A DNA stretch of 64,000 bases, from assembly GCA_963621145.1 (NCBI GenBank), contig CAVFDI010000001.1, positions 62,001 to 126,000 of the forward strand, given 5' to 3'. Below are positions 17,537-31,800 of the stretch, in pieces. Under the pieces are notes generated by a model. It saw nothing but the letters and a program-made list of their open reading frames with translations. It ran no database searches and was not told where the DNA came from. The first letter of the stretch is position 1. Each line of letters begins with the position of its first letter. This DNA is from W0P28-013 sp963621145. Its GTDB lineage: Bacteria; Bacteroidota; Bacteroidia; Bacteroidales; Paludibacteraceae. Made by a program: the position numbers and the translations under genes.

Positions 17537-19549
17537 TTACTTTCCGAGCAACTGTTTTTCAAGTTTTAGCAATTCGTCGCGATACTGGGCTGCCTCGATG
17601 AAGTTTAGATCTTTTGCGGCTTTTTCCATCAGGCGACGAGTGTGTTCTATGGCTTTTTCAAGGGCTTGTGGTGTCATCGATTTCACTACAGGGTCGGCGG
17701 CAAGGCTCGCAACTTCGGGTTCTACGTAGTAGTCGACGGGCTGCGGCTGTTTTTGTGGCGCAAGCGACGAGATACCGTTTTTCACTATTGGCGTGGGAGT
17801 GATGTGATGTTCCTCGTTGTAGCGCAACTGCTTTTCGCGTCGGCGGTTGGTCTCGTCGATGGTGCGCTGCATGCTCTCGGTGATGGTGTCGGCATACATG
17901 ATTACTTTGCCGTTCACATTGCGTGCCGCGCGACCAGCCGTCTGTGTGAGCGAACGGTGATTTCGCAAAAATCCCTCTTTGTCGGCATCGAGAATGGCAA
18001 CGAGCGACACTTGCGGAAGATCTAATCCTTCGCGCAGCAGGTTGATTCCTATCAGCACATCGAAAAGTCCGTTGCGCAAGTCGTTCAAAATCTCTACGCG
18101 CTCTAGCGTTTCGATGTCGGAGTGAATGTAGCGACAGCGCACGCCCATTTTTGTGAAATATTTGTCCAACTCCTCGGCCATGCGTTTGGTGAGTGTGGTT
18201 ACAAGCACGCGTTCGTCTTTTTCGGCACGCTGCGCAATCTCTTCCAGCAGATCGTCTATCTGGTTCAGACTTGGGCGCACTTCGATGATGGGGTCTAGCA
18301 GTCCTGTTGGGCGAATGACCTGTTCCACCACTACGCCTTCCGATTTTTGCAGTTCGTAGTCGGCAGGCGTGGCGCTTACGTAGATGGCTGTATGCACAAG
18401 GCTTTCGAACTCTTCGAATTTCAGTGGGCGATTGTCGAGCGCGGCAGGCAGACGAAATCCGTAGTCGACCAAATTTTGCTTGCGCGAACGGTCGCCGCCA
18501 AACATGGCGTGAACTTGCGGCAGCGTAACATGGCTCTCGTCGACAAAAAGCAGAAAATCTTTCGGAAAATAGTCGAGCAGACAGAATGGTCGCGTGCCAG
18601 GTTGTCGCCCATCGAAGTAGCGCGAATAGTTCTCCACGCCAGAGCAGTAACCCACTTCGCGTATCATTTCGAGGTCGTAATTCACACGTTCTTCGAGACG
18701 TTTTGCTTCGTATGGTTTGCCCATTTCGCGCAGTTCTTCGGTGCGTTTTCCAAGGTCGATTGCTATCTGGTCGATGGCGGTGTTGATGCGTTCGCGTGTG
18801 GTTACGAAAATGTTGGCAGGGTAGATGTTGAACGCGTCGAAACGTTCGATGGTGTGGTTGCTGGCAGGGTCGATGGCTTCGATGCTCTCCACCTCGTCGT
18901 CCCAAAAGATGATGCGCAAAACGTAGTCGGCGTAGGCCAAAAAAATGTCCACGGTGTCGCCTTTTGCGCGGAAATTGCCGTGGTTCAAATCTATCTCGTT
19001 GCGCGTGTAGAGTCCGTCAACCAAGCGGCGTAAAAGGTCGTCGCGAAGCAGACGTTTGCCGCACTCCACGCGAATGGCAGTGTCGTGAAAATCTTCGGGA
19101 TTGCCAATGCCGTAGAGGCACGAAACCGACGAGATGACTACCACATCTCTTCGCCCCGAGAGCAGTGCCGAAGTGGTGGCAAGTCGCAGTTTTTCAATCT
19201 CGCCATTGATGGCAAGGTCTTTTTCGATGTAAGTGTCGCTGCTCGGAATGTAGGCCTCGGGTTGATAGTAGTCGTAGTACGAGACGAAATATTCCACCGC
19301 ATTTTCGGGGAAAAACGCTTTGAATTCGTCGTACAGTTGCGATGCCAGTGTCTTGTTGTGGCTCAAAATGAGCGTGGGGCGATTCAGATTTGCCACCACA
19401 TTGGCCATGGTGAAAGTCTTACCCGAACCCGTAACGCCCAGCAGTGTTTGAAACGGCACACCGCTCTCGACCCCTTCGGTGAGTTGCCGAATGGCCTCGG
19501 GCTGGTCGCCTGTGGGCTTGTAGTCAGAAACGAGCTTGAATTTTCCCAT
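17537..19549 (-). CDS. uvrB: Excinuclease ABC subunit B
   Basis: The 670-residue protein has all UvrB features: MGKFKLVSDYKPTGDQPEAI at the start, Walker A GVTGSGKTFTMANV, the beta-hairpin YYDYYQPEAYIPSSDTYIEKD that locks DNA, Walker B LLFVDESHVTLPQ, helicase motifs V-VI with DVLIGINLLREGLDLP and QTAGRAARN, and the C-terminal UVR motif near 630-665 that binds UvrC. It recognises and verifies bulky lesions in nucleotide excision repair. The upstream 48 codons of the open frame were excluded: they contain a -7 box (19635-19642) and do not fit UvrB. Confidence 0.98.
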   Translation of the reverse strand: MGKFKLVSDYKPTGDQPEAIRQLTEGVESGVPFQTLLGVTGSGKTFTMANVVANLNRPTLILSHNKTLASQLYDEFKAFFPENAVEYFVSYYDYYQPEAYIPSSDTYIEKDLAINGEIEKLRLATTSALLSGRRDVVVISSVSCLYGIGNPEDFHDTAIRVECGKRLLRDDLLRRLVDGLYTRNEIDLNHGNFRAKGDTVDIFLAYADYVLRIIFWDDEVESIEAIDPASNHTIERFDAFNIYPANIFVTTRERINTAIDQIAIDLGKRTEELREMGKPYEAKRLEERVNYDLEMIREVGYCSGVENYSRYFDGRQPGTRPFCLLDYFPKDFLLFVDESHVTLPQVHAMFGGDRSRKQNLVDYGFRLPAALDNRPLKFEEFESLVHTAIYVSATPADYELQKSEGVVVEQVIRPTGLLDPIIEVRPSLNQIDDLLEEIAQRAEKDERVLVTTLTKRMAEELDKYFTKMGVRCRYIHSDIETLERVEILNDLRNGLFDVLIGINLLREGLDLPQVSLVAILDADKEGFLRNHRSLTQTAGRAARNVNGKVIMYADTITESMQRTIDETNRRREKQLRYNEEHHITPTPIVKNGISSLAPQKQPQPVDYYVEPEVASLAADPVVKSMTPQALEKAIEHTRRLMEKAAKDLNFIEAAQYRDELLKLEKQLLGK

Positions 19550-19634
19550 TTTCAACCGATTTTGCGAAAAAAACTGTTGATAACTTTCCAAAAAATGACG
19601 AAAATCTGACGATTTTTGCCTTTTGAAAACGCTG

Positions 19635-19642
19635 CAAAGGTA
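19635..19642 (-). promoter_or_regulatory. -7 box (TACCTTTG) of uvrB
   Basis: TACCTTTG on the minus strand, about 85 nt before the uvrB ATG. No good -33 TTTG is seen at 19-20 nt. Confidence 0.5.
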
Positions 19643-19800
19643 CAATTTTTCCGAAAAACCACCATTTTTAGGGCAAAAGTTATCACCGTGCAAAGTTCAT
19701 AAGTTGTTGATAACTTGGCACTTTTGTCGATAAAGTGTGTTTTTTGTGCGATTTTTGCAAATTTTTTCGAGAAATACACACTATATATGGAAAAAAGTGG

Positions 19801-19808
19801 TAAATTTG
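19801..19808 (+). promoter_or_regulatory. Candidate -7 box (TAAATTTG) of the giant adhesin gene
   Basis: TAAATTTG fits TAnnTTTG and lies 80 nt before ATG 19889; no convincing -33 box. One of the TGTTGATAACTT motifs (19820-19831) would then be near the transcript start. Confidence 0.35.
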
Positions 19809-19888
19809 TCCGTTATATATGTTGATAACTTGCCGAGAGTGTAATTTTTCGGCCGAAAACAAAGAAAAACAATCCAAAACCTGATATT

Positions 19889-22800
19889 ATGAAACGTTTC
19901 AGTTTGAGTTTTGCTGCTGTTGTTGTCTCGTTGTTGAGCATCGCTCCGCTCGCCAATGCGCAGACAACATTTACTCCAATCGTAACACCAAGCAACGAGG
20001 TTTGCGCCAACGAAGGGGTTACTCTTTCACTTACTCCAAATGATGGCGGTACCTATCAGTACAACTGGAAGTGGACCGATGGCACTGGGAATACGAACAA
20101 CAGAAAGGATCAGCAGACGATTACCGACAATCCTTCGGCAACAACCACTTACGAGTGGTGGGCTTACGATGAGTATAGCGACCTTGCAGGGCATGGCACG
20201 GTAAGTGTGAATGTAAATTCCGCGCCTACGGTAACAGCCGACCCATCGACCTACTACGTGGTTTCGGGCGGAAATGTTACACTCAAGGTTTCGGGTAATG
20301 CATTGGCAAAATCGTTCGAGTGGACTGCCGCCGATGGAACAGTACAGGCGTCGACCACCGACGAACTCAATCTTACAAACGTTACTGAAGATACACAATA
20401 TAGCGTTGTGGCCGTTGGAGCGAAAGGCTGCAAAAGCAAATCAGTTACTGTAAAAGTTGTTACATTCGATGTAGAAGCGAGCAATAAAACGGTTTGCTAT
20501 GGCGAACAAGTTACGCTTACTGCAAAATCGAATGGCGCTGCAAAATTCTATTGGGACGATGGTTTTGTAGGTCAAACTCACACCGTCACTCCTACTGGTA
20601 CTCCTACAACAACCTACACTGTAACCATCAAAGACGCTAACGACGCTTTGATGGCAACGCAGCAGATAGAGGTGAATGTGATTGCTAAACCTGTGGTTAC
20701 TCTTACGCCAGACGAAACCAACATTTGCGCTGGCAAGACTGTAACCATTGTGGCTACAAACAACACGGGACACAAGGGTACTTATACTTGGAGTGAAGCG
20801 AGTGTTAGTGGCAATTCGTTGACAGTTGAACCAACCATCACCACCACCTACTGGGTAAAATTTAAAGATGCTACCACGGATTGCGAGAGTGATAAGACAT
20901 ATTGCACCATCAATGTAAGCCAAACGGGTTCGGCCTCGATAAATGGAGCAAACTCTACTTGCGTGAATACGCCGATAGAACTCACCGTTTCGGGCGGCAC
21001 GCCACAACGCTGGTTCGACGAGAATGGTATCGACATTACAATGCCATACACGCCTACTTCGGTTGGCACAAAAACCATCTATTGCATAGTGAAAGATGCC
21101 AATGGCTGCGAGGTGAAAGCACAGAAAACCATTACAGTTGCGCCTGCACTCTCGCCAACCATCTATGGCAATTTCGAAATTTGCGTAGGCGAATCGGCCA
21201 CACTGTCCGTTTCGACCGATGGCGCAACCTACTTGTGGAGCAACAACTCTACCGAACAAAGCATCACTGTGAGCCCAACTTCGGATGCTTCGTATTGGGT
21301 TGATGTTACAAAAAATGGCTGCACAGCACGAAAGGAACAAAAAGTTACTGTCCATGCCAAACCGACCATCAACATTACTGGCGGAACTACTATTTGCAAA
21401 GGTAGTACGGCGGTTGTTACAGCCGTAGCAACTGGCGGCAGTGGCTCATACACTTACGCTTGGAGCGACGAGCCTAGCACCATCAACGCAACATTGCGTG
21501 TGGCACCAACCACCACAACAACCTATAAAGTAACTGCTACCGATGCCGTTACTGGTTGCAGCAGCGAAAAATCGGTAACTATTGTTGTCGAAAGCAATAC
21601 GCCACCAACCATTCTCGGCCCAACTACGGTTTGCAAGGGTGTAGACTTCACTCTTACCGCTTCCGATGGTGACTCGTTTGCTTGGGACGACGACGCTAGC
21701 ACCACCAAGGCAAGCATGACCGCTAGTTTGACTACCGATCGCACCTACACTCTGACGGTGAAGAAAGGCAGTTGCACCTACACCGTTCAGCACAAAGTGA
21801 CGGTTGAAGATGGCCCAGTTGGCGAAATCACTGGCGAAACCAGCATTTGCAAGGGTGGCAGCACCAAGCTGACTGCACCTGCAGGCACATCGTACACTTG
21901 GAGCACTGGTTCTACCGAGCAATCAATCACTGTTACAACAGCTGGCACCTATTGGGTAGAAGTGAAGAAAGGCAACTGCACGCTGCACAAAGACATCACC
22001 ATAACGGTGAACACGCCAACCGATGCCTCTATCAGCACTCCTGATGGATTGACTCTCTGCGCCAACAACGAACTTGGACTTAAATTGGTGGCTTCGGAAG
22101 GCAAGGCCTATAAATGGAGTCCAACGGGCGAAACTTCGCAAGAGATCACTGCCAAACCAACATCAACCACACTCTATTCGGTTACTGTAACCGACGCTCA
22201 TGGTTGCGAATCGACTGCTTCTGTGCTGGTTACGGTTGTAGACGATCCTACCGAATTGGCGTTGAACGCATCGAAAACTACAGTTTGCAAAGGTGAAAAT
22301 GTGATTCTCACTGTGCTGAATGCTCCTGCGGGCAGCACTATCTCGTCGAACGATGGCAACGTAACGGGCAATGTAGTTACTCACACCGCTTCTATTAGCA
22401 AGACAGTAACCGTGAAGGTAAAATCTGGTACATGCGAATATGTTTTGACAAAAGACATTACTGTGCTCGATGCTCCTTCGGGAACGATTACTGGCACGAC
22501 ATCGTTCTGCCAAGGCGGAAGTACTGTGCTGGCTGCACCTGTTGCTCCTGCTGGTCAGGTCTACACCTATTTATGGAATACGGGCGAAACCTCGTCGACC
22601 ATCACCGTATCGGCAGTGGGCGATTATTATGTAACGGTGTCGAACGGCTCGTGCGAGACAAAATTGCCAGCCGTAACTGTTACGGAGAATGTTCCTGTAG
22701 CACCAACCATCACGGCAAGTAAAACAACCATTTGCGCCGGCGAAACCATCACCCTTACGGCATCTAATTATGGTGCAATAACGGGTTGGAACGATGGCAT

Positions 22801-25800
22801 ACAAAATCTTGGCAATGCACAAGTTATATCGGTGTCGCCAACCACTACCACCAACTACGAACTTGTAGTAACCGATGCCAACGGTTGCGAGGCGAAGGCT
22901 TATCAGCAGATTGTGGTGAGTGCGCCTATCGATGTAACTCTTACGGGCGACAATTCGGTTTGCGAAGGTGGCAGCATCAGCGTAACCGTGAGCGGTGCGC
23001 CTAGCGGAAGCACCTATTCGTGGTCGACCGCTGGCACGTTGAGCAATGGCGATGCCACTCTCACATTCACACCAAATGTGAACGATGCTGCAGTGTCGGT
23101 AACTGTAACTCCACCTGCTGCAAAAGGTTGCGCTGTTACTAAGACCTTCTCGTTCACTGTAACGCCTGCTCCTACGGGAAACATTACTGGTGTAACATCT
23201 ATTTGCAACGGCGGTAGCACCACACTGTATGCTCCTGCTGGGCCTGCGGGAACGACCTACAAATGGAACAATGGCGCAACAACGCAATCGATTACCACAC
23301 CTGCGCTGTTCAAAAATACCACCTATTCGGTCGACATTGTTTATCCAACGGGATGCACATTGTCGCCAACGCCTGTCATTGTGAAGATAAATGCTGCGCC
23401 AACTGGCACCATCACTGCTTCGAGCGATGTGGTTTGTGTGGGCGAACAGGTTGAACTCACTGTTACTTCAGCAACCGCTACTGGCTGGAGTTGGAGCAAC
23501 GGAACAACTGGCACGAACAAGGCTTACTACACACCAACCACCAGCGGCAATGTTCAATATTATGTCGACATTACTGCTAATGGCTGCACCGAGCGCGTCA
23601 GCAAAAACATCACAGTAGTTGATAAACCTGTGGCTGCCATCGATAAATCGGCATCGACCTCTTCGTTCTGCGAAGGCGAGCAGGTAACGGTTGTTGCTAC
23701 GGGCGGTACGCGTTACGAATTGAACGGACAAACTAGCACCACTGGTGTATTCTTGCTCAACCCAACAGCAACTACCACTTACACCATTTCGGTATTCAAC
23801 GAAAATGGTTGCGAAAGTCTGGTAACGCACACCGTAACCAAACTCGCACCAACTGCCGAACCGAGCATTGTGGCGAATGGGTCGCTCGAACTTTGCGTAG
23901 GCGATAGTCGCACACTCTCGATCAATAATGGCACAGTAGTCAATTGGATCGACGGCACATCTACACCGAATTATATATATACAGCAACTTCGGCCGACTT
24001 GGGAACGAAAACAATCACTGCCAAAGTGAACGATTTGAACGGATGCAGCAAGTCGGTAAGTTTGGAATTTGTTGTTACTGAAATTCCTTCGGTGGCAATC
24101 ACCACAACTAACGAAACCATCTGCAAAGGCGAAAAAGTAACTTTGACTGCTACACCGGGCTTGGCTTCGTATTCGTGGGAATCGGGCGAAAAGACTCAAG
24201 AGATAATTGTATCGCCAAGCATCACCACTACTTATGTCGTAACAGGAACTAACGCTGGCGGCTGCTCGTCGACGGCAAAAATAACCATCAATGTGGCGAC
24301 ACCTGATGCAGTATCGATTTCTGGTCCTGTCACGGCTTGCCCAGGCGAGAGCGTAACTCTGAGTGCTGTGGGCGGCAAAGCATGGAACTGGTCGCACGGA
24401 CTTGGCACAAGCAATACGGCAACATTCAACGCTGCTACCACTACTACATACACTTGCGAAATTACCGATTCGAAAGGTTGCGTAACCAAAGTTTCGCACA
24501 CGCTCACCGTGAAAGAGACGCCAACGCCAACCGTTTCGGGTAACTTGAAAGTGTGCAAAGGTTTGAATACCACACTTAGCGCAAGCACCGCCGATGCCTA
24601 CGAATGGAAGAAGGGCGCAACCGTGCTCAGCACTGCATCGACATTGACATTGACCAATGTTCAAAGTTCGGAAGATTACACGTTGACCGTAACTGTGAAC
24701 GGTTGCCAAGCAAGCACTTCGTTCCGTGTAACGGCTTGCGAAAATCCAACTGATGCTGCTATCGTTGGTAAAGATAAAGTTTGCGAAGGCGAATCGGTTA
24801 CACTCACCGCTGTGGGCAATGGTACTTATTCGTGGAGCACTGGCGCAACAGGCAGCGAAATAACTGTAATGCCAACCGCAGCCAACCACATCTACCAACT
24901 GACTGTTACCGATATGAACGGTTGCACGCAGATGGTACAAAAGAATATCACCGTATCGCCAACACCATCGGTAACCATCGATGGTCCGACCGAGGTTTGC
25001 GCTGGACAGTCGGTTACTCTCTCCGCTAGCGGTACTGGCACGTTCTTGTGGGACGATGGCACAACTACTACCGCAACTCTCAAAGTAACGCCTAGCGTAA
25101 CGCGCGCTTACAAAGTAACCCTTACCGATGGTTCGGGTTGCACCGTAACCGCATCGCACACTGTAACTGTGAAGACTTTGACCGCTCCGAAAATTTCGGC
25201 TGCGAAGACCGATGTCTGCAAAGGCGACAAAGTAACTCTTACTGCCACGGGCGAAACAGGTTGCACCTTCACTTGGCCCGATTTGGGAAGAACGGGTGCT
25301 AGTATAGAGACTTATCCAACCACAACTACCACCTATAAAGTTACGGCTACGAACGCCACTGGTTGCACTGCCGATGGCTACATCACCATCAATGTACACG
25401 AACAGCCTACGGTAGCAGTTACGGTTACTAAGGCGGCAATTTGCGCTGGCGAATCGACTACCATCACTGTAACGGGCGGCACGGAATATACTTGCAATGG
25501 CGAGACGAATACTTCTGGTATTTTCAATGTTTCGCCAACCAAAACTACACCATATAATATAGTGGTGAAAAATTCGGCGGGTTGCACCACAACAACATCG
25601 CAAACCATCACCGTCAACGAATTGCCTACAATCAGTGTTTCGGGAGTTGATAAAGCTTGCGCTGGCGAACTCATTAGCCTTACGGCTACGGGCGGCACCG
25701 AATATTTGTGGAGCAATGGCATGACATCGCAAACTGCCACCTATACGGTTTCTGGCACAGGTACCATGTCGGTTTGGGTGAAAGGTAAGAACGCTAGCGG

Positions 25801-28800
25801 CTGCTGGAGCGGTCAAGTGGCGCACAACATCACCATCAATGCAAAACCAACCATTGCCGTTTCGGGAACGATGGATATTTGTGTTGGCAAATCGACCACA
25901 CTGACTGCTTCGGGTGCAAGCACGTACGTTTGGACATGGTTAGGCGGCTCGGCTATGGGCAACACGCTGAATGTGAATCCAACCGCTACTACCGTTTATA
26001 AAGTCGTTGGCACCGATGCCAATGGTTGTGTAGGCGAAACTTCGGTTACCGTGAATGTTTATCCTGAACCTACGGTTACCATAACAGGTCCGACCGAGGT
26101 GTGCGAGGGTGGCGAGATTACTCTTACTGCCAACGGCACAGGCACATTCTTGTGGAACACTGGCGAATCGTCGCAGCAGATAAAAGTGTCGGCGGCTGGA
26201 ACCTATTCGGTTACCCTTACGGGCGAAGGCGGTTGCATTTCGAAAGCCGAATATGTTGTGAAACAGAAGTCAATCATTGCCAAGATAAACGATGTGATAG
26301 ATGGCGTATCGACCATTTGCGAAGGTAGCGACATCATTCTTACCGCATCGGGCGGCAATGCATACAAGTGGGACAATGGTCTGGGAACGAACGCTACCGT
26401 TACTGTAAAACCGACCACATCGACCACATATTGGGTGGAAGTTACCGACGCTTCGGGTTGCAGCAAACGCGTAAGTCATACCGTGAAAGTAACGCCAAAA
26501 CCAACGCTCACCGTTGTGGGTAACACCACCATTTGCTATGGCGAGACTGCCAACATTACCGTTTCGGGTGCGAAGACCTATGTTTGGAGCGATGGCATTG
26601 GCACTGGCGCAAGCATCAAAGTGTCGCCAGTATCGACATCGACCTATACCGTAACTGCTACCGACGAAAATGGTTGCGTTGCTACGCAAGATGTTAAAAT
26701 CGAAGTTATTCCAACGCCTGTGGCTTCTATCAAGGCTAGCAAAACCACAGTTTGCGAAGGCGAATCGGTTACACTTACTGCTGATGGCGGCGACAACTAT
26801 GTTTGGGGCGATGGCAGCACAGGGGCATCTATCACTGTTACGCCAACTGCGCCAAGCACCACTTACAAAGTTACGGCTTACAAGAATGGTTGCGCAAGTG
26901 CAGAGGTTTCGCAAGTCATCACTGTGAATGCACTGCCAACGGTAACCATCAAACCATCGGCAACCACCGTTTGCAAAGGCGAAGAGGTTACACTTACTGC
27001 TTCGGGTGCAACATCGTACGAATGGAGCACTGGCGAAAAGACGCAAGCCATCACCGTTACGGTGAATAGCGATGCCACCTATTCGGTAATTGGTACACAA
27101 AATGGCTGCCAAGGCACTGCCTCGCAGAGCATTAAAGTGGCTACACCGCCTACTATCAACATTTCGAGCAACACTGGAAAACTCTATATCTGCAATGGCG
27201 AAAGCATTACGCTGACCGCTTCGGGTGCAAACACCTACACTTGGTCTGGCGGATTGGGCAACACTGCTTCTATCACCGTTACGCCAACCGCTGACACTGA
27301 ATACGAGGTCGAAGGCGTTTCGGCAAATGGATGCAAGGCTAAAGAGAAAGTCAAAGTAATTGTTTACGACAAACCAAATCCAAAAATTACTGGCAATACC
27401 GAAATTTGCGAAGGCGACTACACCATTCTGACTGCCGACGATGCTAACGCCGTGGCTTGGGAGTGGAACACAGGTGCTAAGACTAAGAGCATCAATGCTT
27501 ATCAGGCTGGAACTTACACCGTTACGGTAACTGGCAAAGGCGGTTGCACATCTACTGCTACGGCTATTGTCACTTACTTAACGCCTATCAATGGTTCGAT
27601 TAGCGGACCAGAAATTGTTTGCAAAGGCGAAAATGTAACTCTTACGGCTAGTGGTGGTAAGACCTATCAATGGGATGAAAACACTGCCGAAAGCGAGAAA
27701 CTTGTTCTTACCAACATACAAGTGAGTGGCACGCACTGGGTTACCATTACTGGTGCCAATGGCTGCACGCAGCGTTTGGGTCATTCTATCATTGTGAACG
27801 AACCTCCAACGCTCTCTATCACTGGTAATCAAACCTTCTGCGAAGGCGGAAGCACCACTCTTACCGCAGTCGGTACGGGCGATGTGCTGTGGAACACAGG
27901 AAGTACCAATCGCTCTATCACCGTATCTGCCGAAGGTGACTATACGGCTAAATTGACCGATGCTAATGGCTGCTCGACATCACAAACTGTGCATGTAACG
28001 CGTAATCCATTGCCAGTGGCCATAATCACTGGTCCTACAAAGACTTGCGAGGGCGAACCTGTTACACTTAGTGTTTCGGGTGCCGAAAGCTACACTTGGA
28101 GCACAGGCGCTACGGGTCAAAGCATTACGGTTCAGCCTACTACGACCACAACCTACACCGTTACACCAAAGACTGGACTCTGCATTGGCGATCCCGCTTC
28201 GTTCACCATAACTGTGAACAAGAAACCTGTAATCACCTTCAGTGGCGATTTGGAGATTTGTGCTGGCACTAAAGCCGTGATCACTGCCGATGCCGATGGC
28301 GCCGATCAGTATGTTTGGGGCGATGGATCGACGGGCGCGACATACACCACCGCTGTGCTCGAGTCGAACACCACATTTACCGTAACTGCTACAAATACCA
28401 CTACGAATTGCTCGGCACAAAAACAGGTTACCGTCATTGTCAATCCGAAACCGGAAATCTCCATTTCGGGTACGACATCGGTTTGCGCTGGCGAATCGAC
28501 CAAACTGACGGCTTCGCCTAGTGGCGCTACTTACGCATGGAGTAATGGTTCGACCAGTCGCACCGCAACCTTTAGCAATCTGATTAGCGACGAAGACTAT
28601 TGGGTTGATGTAACCTTGGCTAACGGCTGCACCAATCGTCTCAATGGCACTATCAAAGTTTATGATATGCCTGCTGCCGAAATCACTACAAACACTGGTA
28701 CGAACACCGTTTGCCGTGGCGAAAGTATTACGCTTACTGCTTCGGGCGGAAACACCTATTTGTGGACGCACGATGGCACGCGTAGCGCATCTGTTACCGT

Positions 28801-31800
28801 TACACCAACAAAAGATTCAAAATATACCGTGAAAGTGATTGGCGATGGCAACTGCTCGTCGACGGCTAGCATCAACATTCAAGTGCTCGATGTGCCTGAG
28901 GCTGCCATTGTGGCTGATAAAACCACGGTTTGCGAAGGCGACAATGTTACACTGTCGGCCAACGATGGTGTAAAATGGCAATGGTACAAAGGCAATGCCG
29001 AAATTGCTGGTGCTACTGGTCAGCACTACACGATAAATAGTGCTTCGTATGGCACAACAACCTATAAAGTTGTGGTTGAAAATGCTGCTGGTTGCTCTAC
29101 CACGGCATCGTATGCGCTGGCTGTTTCGCGCAAACCAGATGCCACCATTTCGGGTGATCTCGATATTTGCAGCGGCACAAGCACGACTCTTACCGCACCG
29201 CTCTCTGATAGCTATTTGTGGAGTACGGGCGAGACTACGCGCAGCATTACTGTAACGCCAAGCGCTACGACTGATTATTCAGTAACCGTAACTGTGGGCG
29301 ATTGCTCGGCTACAGGCGTTGCTACTGTGAATGTCAACCCACTACCAATGGTAACACTCACACCCGATGATCCTACCGTTTGTGTGGGCAATTCAACCAT
29401 ACTGCGTGCTGGCACAGGCTTCAAATATTATAAGTGGAGCACTGGCCAAGAAGGCCCGAATTTGTCGTCGATTGGCATTTCACCAACCGAAAATACCGTC
29501 TACACTGTAACTGTAACCGATGCCAAAGGCTGCACTGGCGTGGCGCAAACTACCATAGCAGTAACGCAAGTGGCGGCTCCAACCATCACCGTGCTTTCGG
29601 GTTCTGAAACTGTTTGCGCTGGCGAAGAGGTTGTGCTGCAATCGAGCGCTGCCAAGGAATATCAGTGGAGCAGCAATGTGGAGGTATCGCAACAAAGTGA
29701 ACAAACCGTAGTTGTTTACCCAACGCAAACGAGTGTCTACACTGTAACAACTACAAACAAAGCGGGTTGCCAAAGCTCGAAAGATATCACCATCAATGTA
29801 ACTAAGTTGCCAACACCTACGATTACTGGTGCCGACAATATGTGCAAAGGTGATATGACGGGCGTTGAACTCACCGCTAGCAGCGATGTGCCTGGCGCAA
29901 CCTTCATTTGGAGTACGGGCGACAACACCGCCAACATCATTGTTAAACCTTCGAAGACCACTACTTATAGAGTTTGGGCATCGAATGGCAAGTGCAAGAA
30001 CTCAACGCCTGCCGAGTTCACGCTGAAAGTGAACGACGCTCCGGCGGCTGCTATCACAGGTAAATCGGCCATTTGCCTTGGCGAAAGCGTTACATTGGAA
30101 GCCACTGGCGGTGTTACTTACTTGTGGCAGAATATCGAAGGTTCGGCTAAGACCTTGAGCAAGATAACCGTATCGCCAACGCAGACTACAAAATATGTCT
30201 GCACGGTAACCGACGATCATGGTTGCACAAAAGATGCTTCGTTCGAGGTTGTTGTTAATCCGCTGCCGAAACCAAGCATTACGGGTAAGAATAAGATTTG
30301 CCGTGGCGGAAGCACCACTTTGGCTGCTACAGGTGGCAATAGCTACTTGTGGAGCACGGGCGAAACCACCAAGGAAATCATTGTAAATCCTGCCTATACC
30401 ACCACCTACACCGTGGAGGCTAGCAACGCCAATGGGTGCACGAGCGAGGCTACATTCACCGTCGAGGTTGTTCAAGAACCTAAAGTGCATATCGATGGAC
30501 CGACTGTAAGTTGCTCTGGTACGCCAGTTACACTTACCGTAACGCCCGACGACAGCCGCACTTACACCTGCATTTGGAAACACAACAATTCTACCAAACT
30601 GGCCGAGGCTGTGAATCCAACTTCGTCTACCACTTACGAAGTAGAAGTGTTCGATGGCGAATGCTCTAAGATATTGACGCACACGGTTACAGTGAATAAA
30701 CTGGAAGATCCGAAGATTGATGGTCCTGCACAAATTTGCCTGGGCGAATCTACCACACTGAGTGTGGCGAATGTGCCGAACAACTTTGTATCGTATCAAT
30801 GGAGCACGGGCGAAACCACTCAAAGCATTGAGGTGAAACCTGCTGTAGTGGGCATGAGCACCTACACCGTTACCTGTACCGATGCTAACGAATGCACCAG
30901 CGAAGCCACCATCGACATTGTGGTTAGCGCACTGCCCGATGCTACCATCACTGCCTCGACCGACGTGCTTTGCGAAGGCGACAACAGCGTTACGCTGACC
31001 GCTTCGGGCGCCGGCATCAGTGGTAAATATAATTGGTACGAAGATGAACTCGCTACTGTGCTGTTGGCTGGCGGCGAAGGCACCCCGACCTACACATTCA
31101 ACGACCTGACCTACACGAAGAAGATTTATGTAGTTGCTATCTCGAAACTTGGTTGCAAGAGCGCACCGAAAGAGTACGAATTGGTTGTAACACCAAAACC
31201 GAACCCAACCATCACCTCGTCGGTTCCTGCCAATGTAATCTGCACTGGCGGCACGGTTGAACTGAGCGTTTCCGATCCCGATCCCGATGTAACCTTCGTT
31301 TGGAGCGATGGCACAGAGGGCGCACACATGACCGCTACGGCTCCTGGCGAATATCGCGTTACGGCTACCAATGTGGCTGGCTGCACGCAAGATGCAAGCA
31401 TCACCCTCATCGAAGAAGCATTGCCTGATGCGAAGATAACGCCATCGATAATAGCCGGAACTGGCGCTGGCGTAGCAGAGGAAAATATCGCTAGAATTTG
31501 CGCTGGCACACGCTTGAAACTGACTGCCACACCGCAAGCCACACCAACACTCACCTACACCTACAAGTGGAATACTGGTTCTATTGCAAGCGAAATAATG
31601 GTGAACCCAACCGCTAGCACCACCTATTCGGTAGTGATAACAAGCGCTTCGGGTTGCGAACAGACTGCTACAATAGAAGTGAAGGTGAACGAATTTGTAA
31701 CCATCGAAGGAAAGACTGAAGTCTGCGCAGGAATGCCGTATGTATTGAATGCAATAGGCAATAATCTGTCGTACTACGAATGGACACGCAATGGCGAGAA

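Larger units (their letters stand above)
19575..19831. promoter_or_regulatory. Cluster of TGTTGATAACTT motifs in the uvrB/adhesin divergent region
   Basis: TGTTGATAACTT occurs at 19575-19586, 19705-19716 and 19820-19831, with an inverted core AAGTTATCA at 19677-19685. The core TTATCAACA differs by one base from the DnaA box TTATCCACA. The whole 339-nt divergent intergenic stretch (19550-19888) is AT-rich and holds no gene; besides these sites it contains the candidate promoters of uvrB and of the giant adhesin. Confidence 0.5.

Noticed and set aside
19550..19693. 48-residue N-terminal extension of UvrB
   Set aside because: UvrB begins MGKFKL-type in the family; the extension spans a -7 box and shows no UvrB-like sequence.
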